This document shows positions 11,591 to 22,532 of a stretch of 64,000 bases of DNA, piece after piece. A program made the position numbers and the translations under genes. The notes beneath the pieces were generated by a model. It was not told the DNA's origin. It did no database searches and saw only the letters and a list, made by a program, of their open reading frames with translations. Origin of the DNA: Microvelia longipes (Eukaryota; Arthropoda; Insecta; Hemiptera; Veliidae); the NCBI GenBank assembly GCA_018340805.1, contig JACMZG010001913.1, positions 21,126,793-21,190,792 on the forward strand. Reading direction: 5' to 3'. Position 1 is the first letter of the stretch. Every line of letters begins with the position of its first letter.

Positions 11591-11815
11591 AAAGTAATTA
11601 AGTGAGAGAGACTCTTTTATTTATCATTATACGATGAACTCCTAGCGCTACCGTTTTGAATGATTAACTAAGCTGTTGGTTCGCGGTTTTTTTAGAATTA
11701 TTTTGTACTTTATTCTCATTGTGTCCAGACCATTACTTAGCACTTGATTGATCTGATCTAGATTATAGATTTATTAATATGATTATTTATTACTTTTGTA
11801 CCTGGCCAATTCTAG

Positions 11816-12449
11816 CCCAATCTAACTCGTACAGTTTATTTCCCGGACTTGACCTAAATATCAGGCTCGGTGTCTATGTGTTTATTATTCATATTTTGGC
11901 ATTATGGATGTTTCCCTGTGCGGAGAATCTTAAGTTTAGCTCTTATAGTTTTTCTTCTTTTCTACATATAGTTGGTCCTGAAACGTGGACATTTGCTGAC
12001 ATAGTTTTTGTTTGCGCGATGTTTTTTTTCGAAATATGTCTCTACTATACGAAATTTAAAGTATATTTATTATTACCCTAGCAGTGTCCCCAGGATGTAA
12101 TTTATCCTCTAATTTTAACTTTTTAATTAAAACGGGTCTCGGTTAGTTATAAATCAAAATGTTACTTTTGATTGTTAAAAGTAAACATTTATAAAATTTA
12201 ACTTCAAGATGTAGAGTAAAGCATAATATATAAGTTGTTTGAACGTCCTTGGTAAGAATTCGACCTACTGAACGAGTGTTGCTGGATTGCATAATATAAT
12301 CCCTCCCATCTCTACTACACTCCTTTTTCTCTCTCTACTTACTCTCTCACACACACACTTACACATTCTTGTTAGACTTGGCTCGCTCTCAATCTTAATC
12401 TTGTTCTTTTATTTTATTTAGATAGTTTTTTATCTCTTTTGTATCAACT
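11816..12449. other. Upstream region of tRNA-Ala; nothing else recognised
   Basis: AT-rich, with a pyrimidine-rich stretch (ctctctactcactctctcac-like, 12325-12350) about 100 bp before the tRNA. Confidence 0.4.
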
Positions 12450-12522
12450 GGGGGCGTAGCTCAGATGGTAGAGCGCTCGCTTAGCATGCGAGAGGTACCG
12501 GGATCGATGCCCGGCGCCTCCA
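12450..12522 (+). tRNA. tRNA-Ala (anticodon AGC)
   Basis: A complete 73-nt nuclear tRNA gene without intron. The acceptor stem GGGGGCG pairs with CGCCTCC (one G-U), followed by discriminator A. The D arm is GCTC/GAGC; the anticodon stem CTCGC/GCGAG encloses TTAGCAT with AGC at 12483-12485, reading GCU and GCC by wobble after A34 is converted to inosine. The T stem CCGGG/CCCGG encloses ATCGATG. Having A instead of T at position 54 is a known trait of eukaryotic tRNA-Ala. Box A (TAGCTCAGATGG) and box B (GGGATCGATGCCC) are intact, and a 9-T polymerase III terminator lies at 12529-12537. All 73 bases are identical to the minus-strand gene at 37640. Confidence 0.98.
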
Positions 12523-12528
12523 AGTATA

Positions 12529-12537
12529 TTTTTTTTT
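12529..12537 (+). terminator. RNA polymerase III terminator of tRNA-Ala
   Basis: Nine consecutive T residues beginning 7 bp after the discriminator base. Confidence 0.85.
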
Positions 12538-12648
12538 ATTTAATTCATCCAATGCCAAACTTATTTTCTGGAGTCTGACTTTATTTATGTGATAAATACC
12601 TTAATATATAGATAGTGAGAACATAAGTGACAATTATAATTTTTACCT

Positions 12649-12886
12649 GTAGTCTTCTTTAATTCGCCATCCCTTGCAGCTGGTGGTACCTATGGTCTTC
12701 TTTAATTCGCCATCCCTTGCAGCTGATGGTACCTATAGTCTTCTTTAATTCCATCCCTTGCAGCTGGTGGTACCTATAGTCTTCTTTAATTCGCCATCCC
12801 TTGCAGCTGATGGTACTTATGGTCTTCTTTAATTCACCATCCCTTGCAGCTGATGGTACCTATAGTCTTCTTTAATTCACTATCTC
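12649..12886. repeat. 43-bp minisatellite, about 5.5 units
   Basis: Unit contains tcttctttaattcgccatcc then cttgcagctgatggtaccta; aattcgccat anchors fall at 12661, 12704, 12747 (2-bp deletion), 12788, 12831 and 12874. It lies about 110 bp downstream of the tRNA gene. Confidence 0.93.
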
Positions 12887-13039
12887 TAAGAGCTACATCA
12901 TTTGGTTTTTGATCATAAAAATTGTTAATTTTGTTAGTTTGTTTTGTTTATAAATTTATTTGTTTACTTGCTCTTATTTATAAAGAGTAAGGCTGTAACT
13001 CTTTTGCCATCAATTGTTGAGTATTACTCTATTGTTGAG

Positions 13040-13432
13040 TTCTAGGATATTCTTTATAACTTGAGCAGTTACTCAATTATCAAGCACTGCTCATAACTCA
13101 TTTTTTCTATATTTCTCAAAGGAAATGCGATAAAACCTTTGAAGAAAAAGCACTACTGAGCATTAAACTAGTACAAATAATGGTGTACACTGCCTATTCT
13201 AGAGGCATTTTTTTGAATAACCAAAAGGATAATTATGCGCATTTTTTTAAAAAAAAATACTAATAATGACTTTTTAAGTAGTGCTAATAATTGAGTAACT
13301 GCTTTAGTTATATAGCATAAACCGGAACCTTAAGCAAAAAAAGAATGGTTAAGCACAGAAACACGCATTCCAAAGGAAATTTGCCCGACTTGCGGACCAC
13401 CGTGTCTGAATTTTCACTCTATAAATAAAAAA
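13040..13432. mobile_element. GGTGGTCCGC-TIR foldback, left-truncated copy
   Basis: Shares 'cttgagcagttactcaatta', the gcataaaccggaaccttaag block, the cacgcattccaaaggaaatt block and the end cggaccaccgtgtctgaat with the better copy at 25553. The left TIR is missing. Inverted blocks (agcagttactcaatt and aattgagtaactgct) make it self-complementary. Confidence 0.68.
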
Positions 13433-13539
13433 CCTAAGATTCGTTTCACTTAAACCTATATTGGGGAATGTTTTTAAATGTTCATTATGATATTTGGGTT
13501 TTACTTTGTAAGCTCATAAGCTTTGGGTTAATCGACTTT

Positions 13540-13600
13540 GAGAATAAGTGAAGTCCTTATTTGTAAAAAAAATGTTTCAAGGTACCCTGAACCCGAATTT
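13540..13600 (+). repeat. R5S repeat, 3' end only
   Basis: gagaataagtgaagtcc followed by 'caaggtaccctgaacccgaa' and a T-run. Confidence 0.55.
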
Positions 13601-13734
13601 TTTATTAGTGTTTCTGCCATGTCGAAGTGTTTGTGTTAAACATCGTCCAATTTTATTTAACCCTCCCCTTTTAAAAGTTTTATAAAACAAGAAATAAATG
13701 ACAAAAAACTATTGTCTGAAATATAAAAGAAACA

Positions 13735-13830
13735 CAAAAAAATCGGGTACGGGGTACGTCGGAACTTACGCTCATCCTCACTTCTTTGAACTAAGCGGAT
13801 TTGGCCCGTATCCTATATAAAATTGTCGGA
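13735..13830 (-). repeat. R5S repeat, 3' end only, reverse
   Basis: aaaaaaatcgggtacggggt, cggaacttacgctcatcctc and ttcttt blocks. It faces the fragment at 13540. Confidence 0.6.
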
Positions 13831-13834
13831 GAAG

Positions 13835-14699
13835 TTCAATAAAAGTAATGAGCAATTTTTATAAATATGGTATTATTAGTATTTGTGACTGTTTTATATC
13901 ATTATTACAAATTTGAGACACTAGATTGTAATAATAACAATAATTGTAATTATACCAACAAGTAGGAAGTTTTTATTCTCTAGGGTCATTTAGTGTCTCA
14001 AAGTTTTACAAATTTATTAATATGTAACCCAAAAAATAAAATTAGCTTTATTTCAGCTAAATATTTCTACACTAGACAGTAAAATACTTGTTATTTTTTT
14101 AAAATATAATAATACATAATTTTTTTACTAGACTATGCTACTTAATGGTACTTAAGAGCGGAAGGGGGGGGGGGGGTACAATACACAGGAAAAGCATTTA
14201 AATTCATTGTTAGCCAAGTCAGAAAACGTTTTAGCAATTATTCTTGTGTAAAATGAGTTAGAAAATAGAAAAAAAATTGAGACTAGATTTTTTATATAAT
14301 GTGTACTATTAAATAAATATTTATGTATGCATATGCAGTGTTATTAATAATCAAATATATTTAATACTAGCCTATTTTTCATAGCTTTTAGATGTTGTAA
14401 CAAAAATATATCCTCGCCTTTGTACTATTTGTTTAACGATCATATATTTTGTTTTACATAGATTGGTTGCTTAGTGGAGAAAGATTTCTCGAAAATATTT
14501 CATAGAGTCTAAAGGAATTGGAGAACTCCTTTCTCCAATTATATCTGGAACAAATGAACCGATTTTCTAAGACATTTCCCATTAGTGCTGTAAATCAAAC
14601 GATTTTATTATCTAGCGTAGAATATAGTAGCCTTATACGTAAAAAAAATAAAAATACTATTCTTTTAAAAATATTTTTAATATTTTTTTTTCTTTTTTA
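13835..14699. other. No gene recognised; 13-G run
   Basis: AT-rich DNA. A run of 13 G lies at 14164-14176. The + strand frame at 14518-14700 has no recognisable domain. Confidence 0.5.
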
Positions 14700-15460
14700 A
14701 ACTTATTTTTTTTTCAATTTTTACCCTTACTTTTCCTTATTTGTACTGTAGGTATATGGAAAAAGTATTGTGTTTGCTAAAAAATCCGAAACTGAGATGT
14801 CACCTGAATTTTGTGAGTGTGTGTTATCATCGAATCTCCCAGTGTACTTGTGCTAGACAGTGGAAACTTGGTACAATAATTAATCTTTGGGTTTAGTTGT
14901 GCTAACTGGAAATTAATTTGTATATTACGTCATTATTCCCAGTAATGACTCAACAAAAAATTTGAAAATTCATGAAACTCGGACATATTTTTGATTGCTT
15001 TGAGTCATATATAAGGCGTTGGTCGTATATATGCCAAGTTTTATCATATTATTTGCATTAATTTAATTTTTATCGAATGTCTGGCATACGATTTTATAAA
15101 AAATTACAAGAAATTGGGAAATTAGTTAATTGAGCAGAAATTTGAATCAAGTGTTTATATTATATAATACCTATACTGTTTTGTTTTTTACAGTCAGTAT
15201 ATCTATAGTTTTTGTTGGATTGCAAAATTCAAGCAGCGTCGAGCGAGGTCAATGCCTAGATGGGTGACCTCTTGGAATAAAAACGAGTGTAATTACTATC
15301 TGAGGGTGAGCGAAGGGAGTCTTAAGATGTGTTGCAGCATAAATTTGGCGAATTGCATATTCCGAGGACGAGCGAAGCGAGTCCGAAGTAGGGAGAATGA
15401 GCGTAGCGAATACGATGTGTTGAGGAAAAGTTCCGATGTCCCCGTAACTATTTTTTTCTT
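14700..15460 (+). repeat. R5S repeat, copy with the clearest box A/IE/C module
   Basis: Forward copy from ttacccttacttttccttat through ccgaaactgagatgtcacct, a tgacgtcat-like block and the 5S-like module (15213-15279), to gcgaagggag/gcgaagcgag units and 'gttccgatgtccccgtaact' plus a 7-T run near 15450. The family is about 0.9-1 kb long. No protein is encoded; short frames on both strands here (15249-15536) come from the repeat units. Confidence 0.82.
15213..15279 (+). promoter_or_regulatory. 5S rRNA-like internal promoter module
   Basis: AAGCAGCGTCGAGCGAGGTC (15231-15250) matches the insect 5S rRNA box A region (AAGCAGCGTCGGGCGCGGTT as I recall it). AATGCC occupies the intermediate element, and CTAGATGGGTGACCTCTTGG (15256-15275) matches box C. 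Order and spacing follow the 5S internal control region. Polymerase III activity is inferred, not shown. Confidence 0.75.
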
Positions 15461-16040
15461 TAACTTCTTTACTAGCATTTTTTACCAAGGTCTTTCTTTA
15501 ATAATTTTAATTTTATCAAATTTAAAATTCTATTAATGTGGTTTTTATGTCTTATTATTTGGTCAAAATAGAAAATTACTTTTTATTTTCAGAGAGAATT
15601 TTAGATTTTAACCATTCTTGAAGACAGTTTAATTTTAACTTTTTTCATATTCATTTTAGCTTTTAAGTAAATTTAATTTTAAGTTTGTGCTTTTTGCGTC
15701 TTTTTAAATTTACCCTAGCTGTTTTGGCCTTTATTTATTTCGTCCTGGAACTAAAAGTTTCTTTTCATTCCTCAACTGTTTTCTTTACTTGAACTCATGG
15801 GATCATTTTAGCGATTTCTCTCACCTGATTCCACTCTATTAAGATCCCCTAGAGTTTTCGCTCACACTGCACCAGGCAACACCTCTGTACTTCTACCCAC
15901 CCCTTTTAGGGACTGCACCCGTGACTAGCTCACAGTTTGTCTAATTCTCTAGAACTACAAGTTAATTCGATCTCATTGGTCTCAATACCTTACCTGCTAC
16001 TTTTTGTTAACCAATCTGACTATCTCACATAAATACGCAT
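15461..16040. other. No gene recognised
   Basis: AT-rich DNA changing gradually to higher GC near 15850. Confidence 0.4.
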
Positions 16041-16550
16041 CCTACTCGGTCCAGTCCGGTATAGCTCGACGGGGAGAGTCGCCGGTAACAACACCGAAGT
16101 TAGCGCATACCCTCTCTCTAAAAGTCTAAGTCTCGCAGATTACTAGGAGGTATCTTCCAGAAACAAACACATCATCCCTAATCTCTTGAATAGGGATGCT
16201 GATTGTGGGACCAAAGTCACCGGTAAATCCATGTCTCCACTTGCCCAGTGCTCGGTCCGAAGGTTTCGTATCTTTCCGCATCTACATTGGGCCTCAGTAC
16301 TTTTGTTTTACAAGATCTAGATACAACGAAAGCGTGAGTCCAGACTTGTTCCGTACGAAATCCTACCCCGAATTAGCGTAACCACCAAAATAAACCCACG
16401 TGAAATCTATAGGCTGGGTTAGTTGGACTTGAATTCAAGACCTCCTGAGAGAAGAGATGCAAGGAAACCTTGTATCTCCCCCTGCTAGATTTGAACCCTC
16501 GACCCTAAGGTAGACCTTAAGAGTAGTAATGTTCATGGGTATTATAGTTA
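16041..16550. other. GC-richer block, possible decayed retroelement
   Basis: Noticeably richer in GC than its neighbours. On the minus strand it contains two box-B-like words (GGGTTCAAATC near 16488-16498 and GAATTCAAGTCC near 16429-16440), which could come from tRNA-derived SINE material. No A box or cloverleaf could be assembled. A 61-codon + frame at 16196-16381 shows no known domain. Confidence 0.3.
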
Positions 16551-17574
16551 TTTATACAACAAGGAATGAAACAAATTTATACAGCTTAAAATTGTTTCCT
16601 TCTGAGGCAAACCCGAAGAAGAAATCATCCAATAGCTCCCTATGCCAATAAGCCAAGGTAAATAAACGTATTAGCTCTTGAGGATAATAAGAATATTACT
16701 AAATTTGGCTCCCGAGACACTGCCACGAGCTGAGATATTTTACTCGCATTTTAAATTAAATTTGATCTACTACTAGTCAACTATAATACAAACAGAGATT
16801 ACAAAAAATAATATAGTGTTAATATTCAATTAACGCTGCAACATTCAGGAAACGAGTTCTTGAATAAATAATGATGATAGTACTTGATGACTTTATAAAG
16901 TAGTTTATATGAAATAAAAATATGGAAATGGAGGGGGGTGGAGTGAAAGGAATACGGGGAGTAGTTAAACTGACCAAATATAGCACCATCCTCGCATTCA
17001 TTCCCTATTTATCCAATGTAAATACTAATCTGACTTTTATCTTCATGTGCGATATGCAGCTACTTACACTTTCTAGGGAGGGAAATAAGATTTACAGTGT
17101 GAGGTAACGAGAGTGTATCGAACTTACAAGTAGGAGTTAATAAATCTTTACTTCGAGTACTTCATAAGCTATGATATCTTAATAAGCTTAGCTTATTATT
17201 TCTTTGGAAAATTTGTTAATATCATCATTAGATCTAAAACCACGTGTTATTGTTTTCTTTATTACAATTGTTCTTTTCTTTCCTTTATTCCGCTCTAGTC
17301 CAAATAAAATTATGTATATATTAATAAACTTATTATTTGATTTTGTTTCAAGTATTGTTAAATAATTAATTACTTGTTGTTTTCTCTTTCTGTTTTAGGT
17401 ATTTCAGAATAGATTCAAGTTTGGTTGAGTTAAAATGTAACTTAAAATAAATTATACAACAAAAAAGGCAAGTAAATGTGATTTTCCATGTAACTATGAC
17501 TTTAACAATACCATAATAAAATAATAGCCGTCGAATTTAAACGAATAATTGAATCATTAAATAAAAAAAATGAA
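16551..17574. other. No gene recognised
   Basis: Ordinary AT-rich sequence without recognisable repeats. Confidence 0.4.
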
Positions 17575-17740
17575 CATTTTAACGCGGTGGACCGGGAGCA
17601 AGGTGTTTTTTTTTCAAAATGCGTTCTTTCTTGCTCATGCTCATAAATCTATTTCCTGCTTAAGTTTCCAATATATGCTTTATGACCTAAGTATTAACAT
17701 CACAAATTGTTGTCTAATTTTTCCAAGTTTTTCAATAAAT
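17575..17740 (+). mobile_element. GGTGGTCCGC-TIR foldback, left-end fragment
   Basis: acgcggtggaccgggagcaa, cttgctcatgctcataaat, cctgcttaagtttccaatat and gctttatgacc match the left half of the family copy at 25553. Confidence 0.55.
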
Positions 17741-17745
17741 AGTAT

Positions 17746-17747
<2 letters not shown>

Positions 17748-17784
<37 letters not shown>

Positions 17785-17795
17785 TATATAATATA

Positions 17796-17827
<32 letters not shown>

Positions 17828-17829
17828 AT

Positions 17830-17874
<45 letters not shown>

Positions 17875-17893
17875 TTTATATATATATAATATA
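17748..17893. repeat. (TA)n microsatellite, compound
   Basis: About 145 bp of TA repeats with single-base interruptions (aatat, tatta). Confidence 0.97.
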
Positions 17894-18059
17894 TTCATCT
17901 GATACTACTGGAAAACCCAGGATATCACCCTATTAAGAAATTATTACTTTTAATAGTTTTAATTTTAATAATTAATTATGTAGAATCTAATAAAAAGAAA
18001 GGCTATTTGATGTACATTTCGGTAACTAGGGGCCTTAAGAAATAAATAAAATACTATTT

Positions 18060-18138
18060 ATTATTTGATACTACCGAGTAATTGTTCAAGAGACAATTGT
18101 GTCCTAGACTAGAAACGTCTAGGACACAAAAATCTTGT
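18060..18138. repeat. GATACTACCG scrap with a 13-bp hairpin
   Basis: tttgatactaccgagtaatt relates it to the snapback tip at 31289. It is followed by TTGTGTCCTAGAC / GTCTAGGACACAA (18097-18129, 7-nt loop). Confidence 0.5.
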
Positions 18139-18268
18139 GTATATATATATATATATATATACATATATATTCTTGCTCAGGGAGACACTCTCTTTTAAAA
18201 AATCTGCACTCATGGAAGGGCGATGACCCACATCTCATAAGCTCTCTTCTTCTTTGAAAATTCGCTAA
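18139..18268. repeat. (TA)n-bearing repeat, copy 1
   Basis: TA tract 18139-18170 followed by attcttgctcagggagacac, tctctttt, then cataagctctcttcttcttt and gaaaattcgct. The same order, inverted on one side, occurs at 40340-40620, so the microsatellite belongs to a dispersed element. Confidence 0.65.
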
Positions 18269-18537
18269 AAAAGTTATAAGTAAATAGACTTTATTATACG
18301 AGACGGTTTTTAAATATAAGGTAAAAGAAATTCTATAAAATTATACGTAAAGGATAAAAGTAAATAATATTGCTTTGAGTTATAGGTATATATTTAAAAA
18401 AGTTAAAGAAAGTTTCAAAAAGGTTTTCAGCCTGCTTTTTAACTGAGGTTTTTGTATAACCAGATCTTGATTTTTTACTACAAACATGCAGTACAAAGGT
18501 ATATTTTTTTTTAAAATCAATATATAACAAAAGTCAA

Positions 18538-19580
18538 TTAAAAAAAATCAGGTACGTGGTTTCTCGGAACTTTTTAAGTTCCCCGATTTGATGAGGTTAG
18601 CGGTGGTATCTATTCACCGTAATTGCTCTGCTATTTCTCATTACTTCGGGCTCGCTTCGCTCGTCCTCAGAGTATAAAAATCACCATATTTTTACTTTAA
18701 CTTCGGTCTTGCTTTGCTTGTCGCATATCCAGGCACTGAACTTGCCCGATCCTGCCTAATATTTATAATCACACAGAAACCGCAGATACATTTTCCGCAT
18801 TGAAACGGAACTTATTTCTTACGTAAAGTGATCCAATTTTATCAAATTTTGAGTCAATTATATTATGTTTTGATTTTTAACAATCTTTTAAGAAGTATAC
18901 CAGTCATTCGATAAAAACAAAACCAATGTTGCTATTGAAATGCAATTTGGAACAATTGTTGATCTTAGACACGACTATAGATGTGTGCTAAATTTCAATA
19001 AAAATTTTAAAAAAATTCCGCATTTTATAAATTTTTGAAATTTTTGCTGAATCATTATTGCCGGTTAATGGCGTCATAAAAAAATATTTTCCGGATAACA
19101 CAACTAGATCTTAAGATTGATTTTGTACCTAAACTCTCTAGCATAATACACTGATATCAGACACACATATACACACACACAAAACACACACTCAGACAGA
19201 AAATTTTGTGAAAATCATTCAGGAGGTCTTAAAAACACCATAACATATAATTCAGGTGAAATCTCATTTTCGGATTTTTTAGTGCAAATACAATATAATA
19301 ATAATAATAATAATAATGCCCATTTTAGGGCATTTCGGCCCTTCAAGGTATTCGCCCTGCGGGAACAAACTCGGTGGGTCACATCTACTATGTTCAAAGT
19401 AAAGCTAAAGTTGGCGAAATCTTTTTAGATCAAATCCATTCATAAAAAACTGAGAGCATAGCTCGGGCTATGAACCCCGGACCTCCGGTACCGAAGTCCA
19501 GCACTATACGACCGCGGCTACGAAGGCAAACACTTTTTTCTATATATCTAGGGTATAAATGAGGAAAAGTAAAAATATGT
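18538..19580 (-). repeat. R5S repeat, reverse, split by a SINE
   Basis: Starts with aaaaaaatcaggtacgtggt and carries cgggctcgcttcgctcgtcc and a degenerate 5S-like module (18720-18785). It then has the long middle of the family, is interrupted by the SINE at 19292-19525, and resumes as cactttttt...ggtataaatgaggaaaagt. Confidence 0.8.
19292..19525 (-). mobile_element. tRNA-derived SINE with (ATT)n tail
   Basis: On the minus strand the head reads CCTTCGTAGCCGCGGTCG (A-box-like), then GTCCGGGGTTCATAGCCC (B-box-like). The body follows, and the tail is an (ATT)n run at 19294-19317. An imperfect 8-bp target duplication GCAAAYAC flanks it (19284-19291, 19526-19533), and the R5S host sequence continues on both sides. 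Other family members: the + strand head at 59733 and a body scrap at 33085 (ccctgcgggaacaa). Confidence 0.75.
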
Positions 19581-19584
19581 TATA

Positions 19585-19960
19585 ATTGGAATAAGGATAT
19601 TAAATTTAATTGGTTCTTAGTGTGCTTAAAGAAGGAAGAACAAGACCGAGGAATTTTGTGGTTCGAGATAAACCTTTCTATTAATTTAGTAATTTACCCT
19701 CAATTCTTAGATTCTCCCTGTAGACCCTATTTGGTTCTCTTTGGGTTTTAACACCTCTCTCCTTCGTTGGCATTTAACCCCTTACTGGTTAAGTACTCAT
19801 CTATAGGAAGAAATCTATATAGGAGAAGTAAAGGACATTCTCTGCGGCTTTATGGAGAATTTTAATTTATTTCTATGATGATTTTGGTAAATTTTATAAT
19901 TAAATAAGTTATGGGTAATTTATTATGTTCAATGTTTATGGGTTTTTACTCTAATTGTTC
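19585..19960. other. No gene recognised
   Basis: AT-rich DNA between two reverse R5S copies. Confidence 0.4.
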
Positions 19961-20396
19961 TACGCATTCTCAGCGGTCACCCTTACAGCACTGACTACGC
20001 TCAATACTGCTTAAGTTTTATGATCCAACAAAAAACATAGTTATACTTATCGTATTAAAAACTTTGTGCATTTATTGATTACTTCGCGATATACACATGT
20101 ACTTAATTTAGACTCAATTAGACTATCTTCAGATTTTGTACAAATTGAACTAATGCTAAAATGTGATGAAACTTAGCACATATGTTAGTCTTATACATAA
20201 CTACATGCTTGCTAAATCTCAATAGGGCCGCATAATGTTTCTGAGTTTTATGATTTTTCTAAATTTGGCTAATTCATTAATGTGAGTAAATGATGTCATA
20301 AAAAAATTTCTAAATAGCACAACTACAGCGGTAGACTATCTTTTGTACAAAGTTTAAACTTTCGAGCATTAATACTCTAGGAGCTACGATGATAAC

Positions 20397-20452
<56 letters not shown>

Positions 20453-20535
20453 CTTTGTTTAAACTACTTAAGAGTTCTTAAAAACATCTAAACGGATAAT
20501 TCCGGTGACATCCTGGTTTCGGATTTATTTCCAAA
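19961..20535 (-). repeat. R5S repeat, reverse, truncated at the 5S module
   Basis: Begins inside the 5S-like module (minus strand GTAAGGGTGACCGCTGAGAA, 19966-20026) and runs to the hallmark ggtgacatcctggtttcgga block. A long (CA)n replaces the short CA stretch of other copies. Confidence 0.75.
20404..20452. repeat. (CA)n microsatellite
   Basis: About 24 perfect CA units, expanded from the CA-rich stretch that all R5S copies carry at this position. Confidence 0.97.
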
Positions 20536-21109
20536 TTATTGATGCGCCAATCTTCATTGCTTGTTAGAATAATTTATTCTAACAAAAATTTAAAAAAAAT
20601 AATCTCTAATTTATTAGAGATTTTTCTTCTAATTTATTTCTTCAATTTGGATCTTTATTTGTAGTTTCAATTGAATATTTTAATTTTTTTAACACTATAA
20701 AATTATATATTCATCGAATACATTCTCTTTAAGAGTATTGAATTATAAGTCATTTTAATATCTCTGCCGTATGATTGATGACGAAAATTATAATATTATT
20801 CCAATACAGTATCTAGTGATAAATTACATTCGGATAGATTATAGTAACATAATGTATTATATCGAGGAGAAAAAAAAGAGTTAAATTAACTTGAATCGGA
20901 ACCAGTGGGATGATTTATTGTACTTGAGTTTGTTTTCTAGATATTGAAATGAGACAGAAAATCAATATCAGGCTCTCTCCACTCTGTAGTCAACTTGTTC
21001 TCCTATATTACTCTATGCTAAAAAACAAGTTTTTATATATCTTACCCTCACAATTACATACACACATAAGGTTTGCTCGGTACATGAACTGGAGTATACT
21101 ACTCTACTA
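20536..21109. other. No gene; two short perfect palindromes
   Basis: TTGTTAGAATAA-T-TTATTCTAACAA at 20561-20585 and AATCTCTAATT / AATTAGAGATT at 20601-20622. The rest is plain AT-rich DNA. Confidence 0.5.
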
Positions 21110-21475
21110 TGCTCTTCTTTACCCTAAAATTTTTACTTTTCCTCATTTATACCGTAGGTATATAGGATAAGTTTTGTGTTTAAAAAAATCTGAAACTGGG
21201 ATGTCATTGGAATTATTTTTTTCCGGTGTTTTAAAGGCCTCCTGGGTGGTTTTCACTTAGTTGTCTGTCTATATGTTTCTGTTATTAATGTGGCTCCTTG
21301 TGTATTTATGCTAGAGAGTTGAAACTTTGTACAAAAATTAATCTACCGCTGTAGTTGTGCTATTCGGATATTATTTTTTATGACGTCATTAACCTGCTAA
21401 TGACTCAATTATATTAACCTGCTAATCGCTAATTTTAAATAATTATTGTTTACATAAACTACGTACATATATCTG
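21110..21475 (+). repeat. R5S repeat, left third
   Basis: ttttacttttcctcatttat, accgtaggtatata, ctgaaactgggatgtcat, aggcctcctgggtggttttc and tatgacgtcattaacctg blocks. The copy ends before the 5S-like module. Confidence 0.75.
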
Positions 21476-22532
21476 CTTTCTGTTGAAAGACTGTATAGTA
21501 AATCCGATTTCACTGTAACAACGATTTCATAATAATGATTTCGCTACAGGCGATTTTACTACAACAAGAGATCTATAGATTCTTTCTTTTTTTAAAAACT
21601 ATTTCCTCAAATTTCACGTAATAATTTCATAATTTAAACGAAAAGTATGGTGAACAACAAGCACTTAAAAAATCATCACTGATCGTTTATTATGAGCACA
21701 AAACATTTTAAAAGTAAATAATTGTGTTTAAACAAAACACACACACACAAATAATCACTAATATTTTGTTTTATTAATTTAAAATTGTATATATAGAGTT
21801 ATAAAATTATTTAATTTTGTTAAAATACATGGTAAGGTGCTTTATATTCAATTAAGATTACTTTAATATAGCGATGTTCCTAAGTAGTTTTGCCATGCTA
21901 ACAACAAACTTATTGCGCAGAGGTAACTACTGGAGCATGCAATTTTGATTAAACAATAAACTTTCAAGCTATATTTATGTAAAGCTCCATGCTAATTGTA
22001 AAGCTACTTGATTTTGAAATTTACTAAACTCATACTTAGAATTGGGGAATTGTGGTATAAATGTACATTATTTCTACTTGATTGTTTCATAATGAAATTC
22101 TAGTGAAATTCTAACACTTAAATCATATTCAAGCTTGTCTTCAAATGAAGTTCGTAACGTGTACATTACATCGCAGCTAAATGATTTTCATATCATTTAG
22201 TTCTATTTGAAAATTTCATAAACTTTAAAATGCCAAGTTTTATTTTAAATAAGCAATTTGTATTCCGAGTGTGTTCTTATTTCAAATTTTAAAAATATCT
22301 CTATTGTTTAGTTTAAAGGGAGATTAAAATTAGATACAAGCAATTTACTTTTTTAAAACAAGTTAATTTGATTTATACTCGTTTATGTAGAACTGAAGTA
22401 TTTTGCTCTATCTTCATTTCTCTTAGTGCTATTGACTGTGTTCAAGGGAAAATTGTTTTTATGTTTAATGGGCAAGTTTGGAAAACGGAATATTGAGTTT
22501 GAGATACTCAGAGAATTGTCTTGTCATATCTG
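21476..22532. other. No gene recognised
   Basis: AT-rich sequence. A short (CA)n at 21738-21750 is the only simple repeat. Confidence 0.4.

Larger units (their letters stand above)
11210..11663. mobile_element. Hammerhead-tipped snapback element, copy P2
   Basis: Palindrome 11210-11630 with a 33-bp extension on the right only (11631-11663) and the 11-bp target duplication TTAACTAAGCT (11199-11209, 11664-11674). Comparison with the uninterrupted paralogue at 10423 confirms the insertion point. The extension resembles those of P3 and P7 (ggagt...ataataaaag-like blocks), so these belong to one subfamily. No coding capacity. Confidence 0.85.
11183..11815 (+). repeat. Unnamed dispersed repeat, copy 2, split by P2
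   Basis: Second copy of the repeat at 10415: aactcttgggtttaactaag at 11188-11207 continues at gttggttcgcgg after 11674. The 454-bp snapback P2 and its duplicated target sit between. The frame at 11779-12081 overlaps its end and has no recognisable domain. Confidence 0.7.

Noticed and set aside
15214..15280. A functional 5S rRNA gene
   Set aside because: Only the internal control region is matched; the 5' and 3' stems of 5S rRNA are absent.
15362..15390. Hammerhead reading of the R5S unit ctgaggacgagcgaagcgagtccgaag
   Set aside because: The core would be CUGAGGA with GAAG and no stem III or cleavage triplet; the GCGAAGC mini-hairpin explains the conservation better.
15249..15536. Three overlapping frames of 60-94 codons
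   Set aside because: They lie within an R5S repeat; the arginine-rich stretches come from the gcgaagcgag units.
16429..16500. tRNA gene on the minus strand
   Set aside because: Two box-B-like words occur, but no acceptor stem, D arm or anticodon arm can be formed.
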